This document shows positions 24,930-33,000 of a DNA stretch of 64,000 nucleotides, in pieces. A program made the position numbers and the translations under genes. The notes beneath the pieces are model-generated. The model saw only the letters and a list, made by a program, of their open reading frames with translations. It had not been told where the DNA came from and did not search any database. The DNA comes from Flavivirga abyssicola (lineage in GTDB: Bacteria > Bacteroidota > Bacteroidia > Flavobacteriales > Flavobacteriaceae): the NCBI RefSeq assembly GCF_030540775.2, contig NZ_CP141266.1, positions 1,227,001 through 1,291,000 of the forward strand, in the 5' to 3' direction. Position 1 is the stretch's first letter; each line of letters begins with the position of its first letter.

Positions 24930-25991
24930 ATGAAACTTAAATTATTATTATTCTGTTTTGCTTTTACACTACTAAATATTCAAGCTCAAAATATCCCATT
25001 ATATGTCGGCACCTATACTAATGGGGAAAGCGAGGGTATTTACCAACTTGAATTCAATACTGAAACAGGAAGCTTAAACAACAAAAAACTGGCTATAAAC
25101 ATAGATAATCCTTCTTTTTTAGCTTATTCTCCAGACAAAAAATACCTGTATTCTGCAAACCAAAGTGAGGACGGGTATGTATCATCATATAAAATCAATA
25201 ATGACGGTACTTTATTGCTTTTAACACGAGTTAGCAGTAATGGCGAAGGGCCTTGTCATATTTCGATAAATGAACATGGGGATAAAATTGTAGTTTCTAA
25301 TTACAATGCAGGTACCGTATCTATTTACCCTATCAATAAAGATGGTAGCCTAAAAGAAGCTTCTCAGGTTTTTAATCATAATTCAGAAAATGAAAAATCA
25401 CATGCGCATTCCGCTAAGTTCTCTAAAGACGATTTGTTTGTTGCCGATTTAGGCAGAAATGCTATTTATCATTATAAAATAACAGACGATAGTTATAAAC
25501 TCGAATCTCCTTCTATTATTAAAATGGAAGGGAATCCTGGACCACGTCATTTTTCATTAGACAAAAAAAATAAATTCCTATATGTTATTAATGAGTACGG
25601 AGGTTCTATTACTTCAATTAAAAAAACAAAAAAAGGCTTTAAGCAAATAGATTTCGATTCTACTTTAGATGAAAATTATAAAGGCAAAAACAAGTGTGCA
25701 GACATTCATTTATCTAAAGACGGGCGCTTTTTATATGGCTCTAACCGAGGTGAAAACTCCATTGCAGTTTTTAAGCGTAATACTCGAAACGGTACTTTAG
25801 ATAAAATTCAAAACATGAGTGTTCATGGGGATTGGCCTCGAAATTTCTCATTGGATCCAACGGGTAAATTCCTTTTGGTAGCCAATAAAAAGAGCAACAA
25901 TATTAGTGTATTTAAGATAGATAACGAATCCGGAAAACTTACTTTTTTACACTCTATAGATTTACCTGCTCCTGTTTGTTTATTATTTTAA
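24930..25991 (+). CDS. Secreted lactonase family seven-bladed beta-propeller protein
   Basis: The 353-residue protein has a signal peptide (MKLKLLLFCFAFTLLNIQAQ) and then the beta-propeller of the lactonase (Pgl-like) family: PLYVGTYTNGESEGIYQLEF at the start, repeated YLYxxNxxxxxVSxYxIN blades, GEGPCHISIN, GNPGPRHFSLDKKNKFLY and GDWPRNFSLDPTGKFLLVAN. Cytoplasmic relatives hydrolyse 6-phosphogluconolactone in the pentose phosphate pathway, but the signal peptide places this one outside the cytoplasm, so a role on an extracytoplasmic sugar lactone or a binding role is more likely. It is monocistronic and precedes rpsP. Confidence 0.88.
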   Translation: MKLKLLLFCFAFTLLNIQAQNIPLYVGTYTNGESEGIYQLEFNTETGSLNNKKLAINIDNPSFLAYSPDKKYLYSANQSEDGYVSSYKINNDGTLLLLTRVSSNGEGPCHISINEHGDKIVVSNYNAGTVSIYPINKDGSLKEASQVFNHNSENEKSHAHSAKFSKDDLFVADLGRNAIYHYKITDDSYKLESPSIIKMEGNPGPRHFSLDKKNKFLYVINEYGGSITSIKKTKKGFKQIDFDSTLDENYKGKNKCADIHLSKDGRFLYGSNRGENSIAVFKRNTRNGTLDKIQNMSVHGDWPRNFSLDPTGKFLLVANKKSNNISVFKIDNESGKLTFLHSIDLPAPVCLLF

Positions 25992-26034
25992 AATTTCTAA
26001 ACAAAATAAGGTATTAATAATTAAAAAAATATAG

Positions 26035-26042
26035 TATCTTTG
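26035..26042 (+). promoter_or_regulatory. Promoter -7 element of rpsP-rimM
   Basis: TATCTTTG matches the Bacteroidota element exactly and is followed by GCGCCC, as is often seen before translation genes. It predicts a leader of about 41 bases that contains a small hairpin. Confidence 0.65.
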
Positions 26043-26059
26043 CGCCCTCATTAATAACC

Positions 26060-26074
26060 GAGGTCGAGAACCTC
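26060..26074 (+). promoter_or_regulatory. Small hairpin in the rpsP leader
   Basis: GAGGT and ACCTC pair around CGAGA, 15 bases before the rpsP start codon. Ribosomal protein operons often carry autoregulatory leader structures; whether this is one is not known. Confidence 0.4.
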
Positions 26075-26089
26075 AAATAATTAATTATT

Positions 26090-26608
26090 ATGCCAGTAAA
26101 GATTAGATTACAAAGACACGGTAAAAAAGGAAAACCTTACTACTGGATCGTAGCAGCAGATGCACGTTCAAAAAGAGATGGTAAATACCTAGAAAAATTA
26201 GGGGCTTACAATCCAAACACAAACCCAGCAACTATCGAATTAAACATCGATGGTGCGGTACAATGGTTACAGAATGGTGCACAACCAACTGATACAGCCA
26301 AAGCTATTTTATCATACAAAGGCGCTTTATTAAAAAATCACCTAGCCGGTGGTGTTAGAAAAGGGGCTTTAACTGAAGAACAAGCAGAAGAAAAATTCAA
26401 TGCTTGGGTAGAAGAGAAAGCTGGAAAAGTTAGTGCAAAAGCTGATGGTTTAGCTAAAGCTGAAGCAAAAGCAAAAGCAAAAGCTCTTGAAGCTGAAAAA
26501 GCGGCTAATGAAGCTCGTATTGCTGCAGCTGCTCCTGTTGTTGAAGAGGAAGTTGCTGAAGATGAAACTCCTGCTGCTGAAGCTGAAGCTTCAAACGAAG
26601 AAGAATAA
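26090..26608 (+). CDS. rpsP: 30S ribosomal protein S16 with long acidic/alanine-rich C-terminal tail
   Basis: Residues 1-80 are a normal S16 core (MPVKIRLQRHGKKGKPYYWI at the start, SKRDGKYLEKLGAYNP), a component of the small ribosomal subunit. The remaining ninety residues form a low-complexity helix-prone extension of Ala, Glu and Lys (AKAEAKAKAKALEAEKAANE and a terminal AAEAEASNEEE run), so the protein is 172 residues instead of about 80-90. I recall such tails as usual in Bacteroidota S16. rimM, its standard partner in 30S maturation, follows, although a terminator separates the two. Confidence 0.97.
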   Translation: MPVKIRLQRHGKKGKPYYWIVAADARSKRDGKYLEKLGAYNPNTNPATIELNIDGAVQWLQNGAQPTDTAKAILSYKGALLKNHLAGGVRKGALTEEQAEEKFNAWVEEKAGKVSAKADGLAKAEAKAKAKALEAEKAANEARIAAAAPVVEEEVAEDETPAAEAEASNEEE

Positions 26609-26631
26609 AAAAATAATTTTTTATACTTTTA

Positions 26632-26660
26632 AACTCCGATATTTTTTATCGGAGTTTTTT
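26632..26660 (+). terminator. Rho-independent terminator after rpsP
   Basis: AACTCCGATA and TATCGGAGTT (26632-26641 and 26647-26656) pair perfectly around five T residues, followed by a T run. It stands between rpsP and rimM, so rimM is expressed only by readthrough or from its own promoter. Confidence 0.88.
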
Positions 26661-26692
26661 ATTTAATCAAACTTATATAAGTTTGATTAAAT
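26661..26692. repeat. Perfect 32-base palindrome in the rpsP-rimM spacer
   Basis: ATTTAATCAAACTTAT is followed directly by its reverse complement. It has no loop, directly follows the rpsP terminator and precedes two more short hairpins. It could be an operator or a remnant of an inverted insertion. Confidence 0.75.
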
Positions 26693-26693
26693 A

Positions 26694-26713
26694 ATTCCCA
26701 CGAAGGTGGGAAT
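26694..26713. repeat. Short hairpin ATTCCCAC-GAAG-GTGGGAAT
   Basis: Perfect 8-bp arms enclose GAAG. It shares its arms with the intergenic repeat family seen at 26732, 40782, 48400 and 61852. Confidence 0.7.
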
Positions 26714-26731
26714 CTCATAAGCTTTAAAAAA

Positions 26732-26754
26732 ATTCCCGCCTTTGCTGGAATGAC
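26732..26754. repeat. Minimal copy of the ATTCCCGC...GGAATGAC repeat
   Basis: ATTCCCGCCTTTGCTGGAAT is followed by GAC. It is the short form of a repeat whose longer copies (40782, 48400, 61852) carry about 45 extra bases in the loop. Confidence 0.65.
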
Positions 26755-26772
26755 AAAAAAAATCATTTGTCA

Positions 26773-27297
26773 ATGCGAAAAGAAGATTGTTTTTACTTAG
26801 GTAAAATTGTTAAAAAATATAGTTTTAAAGGTGAGGTTTTAGCTAAACTCGACACAGATCAGCCTGAACTTTACGAAAACCTAGATGCTATTTTTTTAAA
26901 CTTGAGAAATAACCTCGTTCCTTTTTTTATTGAACGCTCACAACTTCATAAATCAGAATTATTACGTATTAAATTTGAAGATGTTGATGAAGAAGCTGAT
27001 GCAGATGCGATAATGAAAAGTGATTTGTATTTGCCTCTCGATTTACTCCCTAAACTAGAAGGGAATAAATTCTATTTCCATGAAGTCATTGGGTTTACTA
27101 TTGAAGATGCTAATTATGGAAAAGTAGGAACCATAAAAGCTATAAACGATTCCACTGCACAATCACTTTTTGAAATAGACAGAAATGGTATTGAAATTTT
27201 AATTCCTATGAATGACGAGTTTATCGTAAAGGTGGATAGAGGGAATAAAACTATTTTGGTTGAAACACCAGAAGGGCTAATCGACTTATATCTGTAA
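26773..27297 (+). CDS. rimM: Ribosome maturation factor RimM
   Basis: A TTG at 26767 opens the frame, but the ATG at 26773 is the better start (MRKEDCFYLGKIVKKYSFKG). The 174-residue protein shows the RimM layout: an N-terminal beta-barrel with LGKIVKKYSFKGEV, and a C-terminal PRC-barrel with FYFHEVIGFTIED and ILIPMNDEFIVKVD. RimM binds S19 and assists late 30S assembly. It lies after rpsP, the conserved order in bacteria, but with a terminator and three hairpins between them. Confidence 0.95.
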   Translation: MRKEDCFYLGKIVKKYSFKGEVLAKLDTDQPELYENLDAIFLNLRNNLVPFFIERSQLHKSELLRIKFEDVDEEADADAIMKSDLYLPLDLLPKLEGNKFYFHEVIGFTIEDANYGKVGTIKAINDSTAQSLFEIDRNGIEILIPMNDEFIVKVDRGNKTILVETPEGLIDLYL

Positions 27298-27316
27298 AGA
27301 CTTAATATTAAAAAAT

Positions 27317-27775
27317 TTAACCAACAAAATCCAATTCTTTTTTTATTAAACGTAATCCGTATTGAATATGATCCCGTTGCTTCACCAATAACCTGCAAAG
27401 TGATAAAGACAAATTAATTTCCTGAAGTAATTCATTATATTTTTCTATACATAATAGCTCAATTTTATAAACAGCATTTAGCAAATCACTATTATCGTCT
27501 AGTTGTAATAAATTGCTAAAACTTCTCATATAAAAATGGTATCGTCTTTTTGACATTATTGATTCTTCAACATCTTCACCTAACTTTTTAATTTCATTTT
27601 GCAATATTTCACTAAAATTACATCGTTCTAAACTTTTTTCTTTTAACAAGGCCTTTATATTCATCTCAGAGACTTTTTCGTATGTTTTTATATAGATTTT
27701 TTCAATAACTTTATTCATTAAAAAGATGTCATTCAACTTCACTAAAATTTTATTTTCTTTTTTCATTTTCTTCAA
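27317..27775 (-). CDS. Helical protein, DUF2383-like (four-helix bundle)
   Basis: The 152-residue product is almost wholly helical and Leu/Glu/Lys-rich. The segments LNDIFLMNKVIEKIYIKTYE, FSEILQNEIKKLGEDVEESI, and ALLNAVYKIELLCIEKYNEL-like helices resemble the ferritin-like PA2169/DUF2383 four-helix bundle (pattern: LNxLIxxNxxxxxxY, then ELxxEVxxLGGE, then an E..AL..Y helix). I infer the family from pattern memory. It lacks a clear di-iron ligand set. It is convergent with rimM and has no operon partner. The first residues (MKKMKKE) allow two starts. Confidence 0.6.
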   Translation of the reverse strand: MKKMKKENKILVKLNDIFLMNKVIEKIYIKTYEKVSEMNIKALLKEKSLERCNFSEILQNEIKKLGEDVEESIMSKRRYHFYMRSFSNLLQLDDNSDLLNAVYKIELLCIEKYNELLQEINLSLSLCRLLVKQRDHIQYGLRLIKKELDFVG

Positions 27776-27915
27776 TTAAGCCTCTGTTTTTTTTATATAC
27801 GTTAGCTATAAAACAAACGGATATCTTTAACATTAATTTTAATATACTTTTATGATTTTTGCTTCATAACATCTTTTTATTTTATACTATTGCCTTAAAT
27901 TTCAAACATAATGTT

Positions 27916-28659
27916 ATGTCTAAAAAACCTTTTGTTTTTAAACAATTTTCAGTAAATCAAGAGCGATGCGCCATGAAAATTGGTACCGATAGTGTTTTAC
28001 TAGGTGCTTGGACATCCGTTAAAGATAATACATTTTCAGTATTGGATATTGGTGCCGGCACTGGTATTTTATCACTTATGTTAGCACAACGAAGCCATGC
28101 GGAAGTTATTGATGCCATAGAAATTGATGACGGCGCTTATGAAGAATGTGTCGATAATTTTGAACAATCGCCTTGGGGAGACAGATTGTTTTGTTATCAT
28201 GCTGCACTTGAAGAATTTGTTAATGAGATAGACGATAAATACGACCTCATCATTTCCAATCCTCCTTTTTATTCTCCCTCTCTGGCTTCGCCATCTCTCC
28301 CAGAAGGAGAGAAATTGATGTCTAACGCACGAAAAACAGCACGTTTTCAAGATGCCATGCCATTTGATCATTTAATTGAAAGTGTCTCAAAATTATTATC
28401 AGAAGACGGTATTTTTTCAGTAATTATTCCATTTAAAGAAGAAGAAAAACTAATTCATTTAGCTTCAAAACTCAATCTCATTCCAAACAAAATACTGCAC
28501 ATAAAAGGAACTCCAACTTCCGAAATTAAGCGAAGTTTAATTGAATTTTCTTTCTCTAAGAGCGATCTAAAAACTGACAGTTTAATTATTGAAACATCAA
28601 GACATCAATATACTGAGGATTACATAAATCTTACTAAAGATTTTTACTTAAAAATGTAA
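27916..28659 (+). CDS. tRNA1(Val) (adenine-37-N6)-methyltransferase family protein
   Basis: The frame opens at 27859, but MSKKPFVFKQF (ATG at 27916) is the family start and is used here. The 247-residue enzyme has the SAM-binding motif VLDIGAGTGILSLML and the N6-adenine catalytic motif NPPFY, as in YfiC/TrmN6. Directly after NPPFY, bases 28273-28312 encode SPSLASPSLPEGEK, a segment produced by a CTCC...GGAG palindromic repeat inserted in frame; relatives have only about eleven residues between NPPF and the ARF motif. The protein still continues to the end, so it may be functional. It is monocistronic. Confidence 0.9.
   Translation: MSKKPFVFKQFSVNQERCAMKIGTDSVLLGAWTSVKDNTFSVLDIGAGTGILSLMLAQRSHAEVIDAIEIDDGAYEECVDNFEQSPWGDRLFCYHAALEEFVNEIDDKYDLIISNPPFYSPSLASPSLPEGEKLMSNARKTARFQDAMPFDHLIESVSKLLSEDGIFSVIIPFKEEEKLIHLASKLNLIPNKILHIKGTPTSEIKRSLIEFSFSKSDLKTDSLIIETSRHQYTEDYINLTKDFYLKM
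28273..28312 (+). repeat. Palindromic repeat inside the TrmN6-like gene
   Basis: The forty bases contain a TGGC-TTC-GCCA hairpin at the centre and CTCC...GGAG ends. The sequence is of the type CTCCCTYTCTGGCTTCGCC known to me as a dispersed intergenic repeat in flavobacterial genomes. Here it lies inside a coding region, keeps the frame and is read as about fourteen residues. Confidence 0.6.
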
Positions 28660-28679
28660 TTGAATCCATATGAATTAAC

Positions 28680-28687
28680 TAAATTTG
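28680..28687 (+). promoter_or_regulatory. Promoter -7 element for the acyl-CoA dehydrogenase gene
   Basis: TAAATTTG matches TAnnTTTG and lies 80 bases before the ATG at 28768, so a long leader containing the hairpin at 28704-28737 would be made. Confidence 0.4.
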
Positions 28688-28703
28688 GGCTGTAAAAATG
28701 TTG

Positions 28704-28737
28704 AATTATTAATAAAACAGCATTTTTATTAATAATT
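28704..28737. repeat. 14-bp-arm inverted repeat before the acyl-CoA dehydrogenase gene
   Basis: AATTATTAATAAAA and TTTTATTAATAATT enclose CAGCAT. No T tract follows in the plus direction, so an operator or RNA hairpin is as likely as a terminator. Confidence 0.6.
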
Positions 28738-28767
28738 TGATTTTAAACACACTTAAATTTAGTCTTT

Positions 28768-29946
28768 ATGCGACCAGACTTATTCGAAGCTCCCGATTAT
28801 TACAACCTTGATGAGTTACTAACAGATGAACATAAATTAGTACGAGATGCCGCTCGTGAATGGGTAAAACGTGAGGTGTCTCCAATTATTGAAGACTACG
28901 CACAAAAAGCAGAATTTCCGACACAAATCATTAACGGCTTAGCAGAAATTGGTGCTTTTGGCCCTTATATCCCTATGGAATATGGTGGTGCAGGATTAGA
29001 TCAAATTTCTTATGGTTTAATCATGCAAGAAATAGAGCGTGGTGACTCAGGTGTTAGAAGTACAGCTTCTGTTCAATCTTCATTAGTTATGTATCCTATT
29101 TGGAAATACGGGAATGAGGAACAACGCCAAAAATATTTACCAAAATTAGCCAGTGGTGAGTGGATAGGTTGTTTTGGTTTAACAGAGCCTGATCACGGCA
29201 GCAACCCTGGTGGCATGGTTACAAACTTTAAAGATATGGGAGACCATTATCTTTTAAATGGTGCCAAAATGTGGATTAGTAATGCACCATTTGCTCAAGT
29301 TGCAGTGGTATGGGCAAAAAATGAAGAAGGACGTATTCATGGGTTAATTGTTGAGCGTGGCATGGAAGGTTTTACAACCCCAGAAACTCATAATAAATGG
29401 TCACTACGTGCTTCTGCAACTGGTGAACTTATTTTTGATAATGTTAAAGTACCAAAAGAAAACTTACTTCCTAATAAATCTGGATTAGGCGCTCCCCTAG
29501 GCTGCCTAGACTCTGCGCGCTATGGTATTGCGTGGGGCGCTATTGGAGCTGCTATGGATTGCTATGATACGGCACTTCGATACAGTAAAGAACGTATGCA
29601 ATTTGGAAAACCTATTGGTCAGTTTCAATTGCAACAAAAAAAATTAGCAGAAATGATTACCGAAATTACCAAAGCACAATTGCTAACTTGGAGACTTGGT
29701 GTTTTACGTAATGACAGTAAAGCAACATCTGCACAAATATCTATGGCAAAACGTAATAATGTAGACATGGCTATAAATATTGCTCGAGAAGCCAGACAAA
29801 TGCTTGGAGGTATGGGTATTACAGGAGAATACAGCATTATGCGCCATTCTATGAATCTGGAGAGTGTCATTACTTATGAAGGCACACACGATATACATTT
29901 ACTTATTACTGGTTTAGATATTACTGGGCTAAATGCTTTCAAATAA
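28768..29946 (+). CDS. Acyl-CoA dehydrogenase family protein, glutaryl-CoA dehydrogenase-like
   Basis: The 392-residue flavoenzyme has all acyl-CoA dehydrogenase landmarks: GCFGLTEPDHGSNPGGM near residue 130, WISNAPFA, RMQFGKPIGQFQLQQKKLAEM, and the catalytic-base motif TYEGTHDIH near the C-terminus. The SVQSSLVMYPIWKYGNEEQR stretch and the YEGTHDIH ending are those of glutaryl-CoA dehydrogenases, which oxidise and decarboxylate glutaryl-CoA to crotonyl-CoA in lysine and tryptophan breakdown. Assignment to that subgroup is by motif resemblance. FAD-dependent, cytoplasmic, and likely to need electron-transfer flavoprotein encoded elsewhere. Confidence 0.88.
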   Translation: MRPDLFEAPDYYNLDELLTDEHKLVRDAAREWVKREVSPIIEDYAQKAEFPTQIINGLAEIGAFGPYIPMEYGGAGLDQISYGLIMQEIERGDSGVRSTASVQSSLVMYPIWKYGNEEQRQKYLPKLASGEWIGCFGLTEPDHGSNPGGMVTNFKDMGDHYLLNGAKMWISNAPFAQVAVVWAKNEEGRIHGLIVERGMEGFTTPETHNKWSLRASATGELIFDNVKVPKENLLPNKSGLGAPLGCLDSARYGIAWGAIGAAMDCYDTALRYSKERMQFGKPIGQFQLQQKKLAEMITEITKAQLLTWRLGVLRNDSKATSAQISMAKRNNVDMAINIAREARQMLGGMGITGEYSIMRHSMNLESVITYEGTHDIHLLITGLDITGLNAFK

Positions 29947-30042
29947 TCATAGCTTTTTATCTTAATATATTTTACGAAAACGTTTTCTTATAAAATTATT
30001 GGAGAACTGACTTTTGACATGTTTTTAATATCATTCGCATTT

Positions 30043-30050
30043 TAACTTTG
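30043..30050 (+). promoter_or_regulatory. Promoter -7 element of the PPi-type PEPCK gene
   Basis: TAACTTTG matches TAnnTTTG and predicts a leader of about 37 bases before the ATG at 30094. Confidence 0.5.
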
Positions 30051-30093
30051 TTCGCGAATTTGAATACTATACAGTATTCCAACCTTTAAAATC

Positions 30094-33000
30094 ATGCGAG
30101 AATCAAGACAAGACATTATTCAGTTTATTAACTTACAGTTAGCTTCATTAGGTCAACCAACTTTTAAAGATAAGCCAGAAAGTGCTGATAAATTTTTAGA
30201 TCCAAAATTTGAAAAATCTACCAGAGCTCTTATCATGAGTCTGAGAGAGAAATCAAGATTATTGGCAGATCATCAGGCACCAGCAGACTCAAGGATTCAA
30301 AATTTTATTGACGATTATTTAAAAGATGTTTCAATAAACAAATCGTTAAAACTACCAAATAACACATTGATTTTATCAAAAAAAGGACAAGCCCGAGAGG
30401 TTAGTTTACCTCCAGATGGAAATTCTTTTAAAAGTGATTTAGTAACATCAAATCGTGTAAAACAAGGTATTTTAAATAATCCATTACATGATAAAAGAAC
30501 TACAAAAGGCACCTTTCATATTGTAGAAGGAGATTTACCTGTTCCTCTTGACAAAAAAGAAGTTCCAAAAATTGCATTTGCACATTTTTTACATGCTGCT
30601 TTTAACCCTTCAGATGATTTAAAAATACTTCCTTTTACTTCTAACCAAGAAGATCAAGCAAAAACAATGGTTTCTATGTTATTAAGACCAACTGTTTGTC
30701 CTGAGGTTTCAGGAATTATTACTAAAAAATCATTAGAAGTTCGCTTTTTTGTCCCTGGTACTTTGGTGAGTAATCTTGACTTTGTAGAATCTATTTTTGG
30801 AAACGCTGGAGACCCTAATTTAGTGCATAATGACGCAGCATTAGATACTGAACATTGGACAGGTCATACAGGCTGTATCATTTTAGCTCCACAATTAAAA
30901 ACCTTAAAGAAAAAAGATGTTGGGTTACCTCATTTTGATGATGCTACAGAACGTCAAAGAAAAGATGGCATGTGCTGGAAAGATGAGAATGAACTTTATA
31001 ACGACGGAGGTGCTTTTAAAATTACTTGTAGGGATGATAGAGGTGTTGTAATTACTCTTATTGCAGATAATTATTACGGTTATTCAAAAAAAGAAATCAA
31101 AACACAAATAAGTTACTCTGCAAATCTATTTGGTATACTTGAAGAAGAACACGCAGGAGGTGCTATAGCGTTTGCAAGAAGAGTCATGGGTGACACTTTA
31201 GACGGTAAAGATTATTCCGAATATCATGATTTTCGTTACAACTTTGAAGACGTAAAAGAATTATTAGCCGATAGAATAGAGGTTCAGCCAGAGAATTACG
31301 CAATCGATAAGAAATACCCCAACATCATTTACATTCCTGAATTTTCGTATGTGAATATCAACACAAATAGTATTACATGGACGCATAATAATGAAAAACA
31401 AAAATTAATACTATCCCCTCATAAAACCTATGTACACCCAACCGGAAATAAATTTAGATTAGAAAAACATAAGTCAATCGATTTATGGCGAATTGTAGAC
31501 ACGTTTGCAGAAGGCGTTTTCTGTCATAAGCCTTGCACAGTGTCTGGTGGAGGTAAATCTGAGATTTCAAAATCTATGCAAAATGCTATCACGTATAGCC
31601 CGTTCAACATTCATAATATAGATGAAGATTTTAAAAAAGCAGATGATATTATAGAATTTGATTATTCTACACGATGGAAAATCAAAGATCCTAAAAGACC
31701 TAAGTCTAGACCCTTCTTAAGCGAAGATAGAACCTTAAGTTCTGCTGTTAAATTACTCATCCCTTCTAAAGAAAACTCAGATGAATTCAATGAATTTTTA
31801 GAGAACATCCCAGTACATATCCGTTCTTTAGTTTTATTTGTTAAACGATTATACAGGCAAGCTCATGGTGTTCTAAACTGGAAAGATTATATGTCTGTAG
31901 AAATTATTAACGGAGAAAAAGGTACAGGTCTTTTACATAACAACACTCCAGTTGTAGGTAGTTATGTGCGTATTGGGTTTAACCAAAAAGGAAATTGGAT
32001 GCTAAACAAACTAAGGTCTGATTTCTCTCCAAGTGAAAAAATTCAGACTGAAGATGATATTTCAGCATCCATAACATTGCCTAGACATCTGTTTAAAAAC
32101 TTAAATCCAGAATTTGATAACAAAAGTGTTAAAGTGCTTACCAACTGTGAAGCTCATTTATTCCAAAGACCCGATGAAGCTGTAGTTAGAGGTTACGATA
32201 AAAATGCTGAACTGGATATTGTTTCAGACGGTCGATTCCTAACAAACTATGAATTGTTAAAGAAAAAAGATGCGATAGCCATTTATGAAGATACCATCAA
32301 TTTTGATAAATATACACAGCCCGTTAAAGATTTCATTTTAGATATTGTAAACAGTTCAAATGAGGAAGAATTGTTTGTAGTGCCTTCACATACAAGAATT
32401 ATAAGTGATGGCCCAACAAAAAATCCTCGTTATTTAGAGCCAAATAGATTTGTTGAAGAAACTGAAGCAACATATCTGGCAGATATTGGCGTGCGTCTTT
32501 TTAGAAAGATAAAACCAGAAGATCCTGTAATTCATGTGGTGAATTCAGTATTACCGGGTAGAAGAAATAATCCGGTAGACAAAAAAGCAGGCATACGTCC
32601 GTTGGCCGTTTATAACCCAATTCACTATCAGGAAACACCAGAATTATTCATGGATTTTGTTTGTAGCTTAACAGGTAAATCTCCATCTACAACTGGAGCA
32701 GGTTCTGAAGGCGCATTAACAAAAGCACCATTTAATATGTTAACGCCAACAAGCGATTTAAACAATGCTTTACTATCGCACATTTTAACCGAATCTAATG
32801 GGTTTAGTACGGCTGCTGGTTATGTTGGTGCAGAAAACAAGGTAGACCATGACATCAGTTTATTAATCCCTGAAATTTGGGCTAGACTGGAACCAGAAGA
32901 CAGAGATCCTAAACATCTTATCTCAAATGGTTCGCTAGAAAAGCTTGAAGATTTCGATTATAATGGTGAAACTATTTTAGCAAGCCGTTTAGGGTATAGA

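Noticed and set aside
26330-26608. Frameshift or fusion at the end of rpsP
   Set aside because: The Ala/Glu/Lys-rich tail continues in one frame with consistent codon use, and such tails are, as I recall, normal in Bacteroidota S16.
27859-27915. N-terminal extension of the TrmN6-like protein (19 residues)
   Set aside because: The hydrophobic extra residues do not belong to the family; the ATG at 27916 begins the conserved FVFKQF start.
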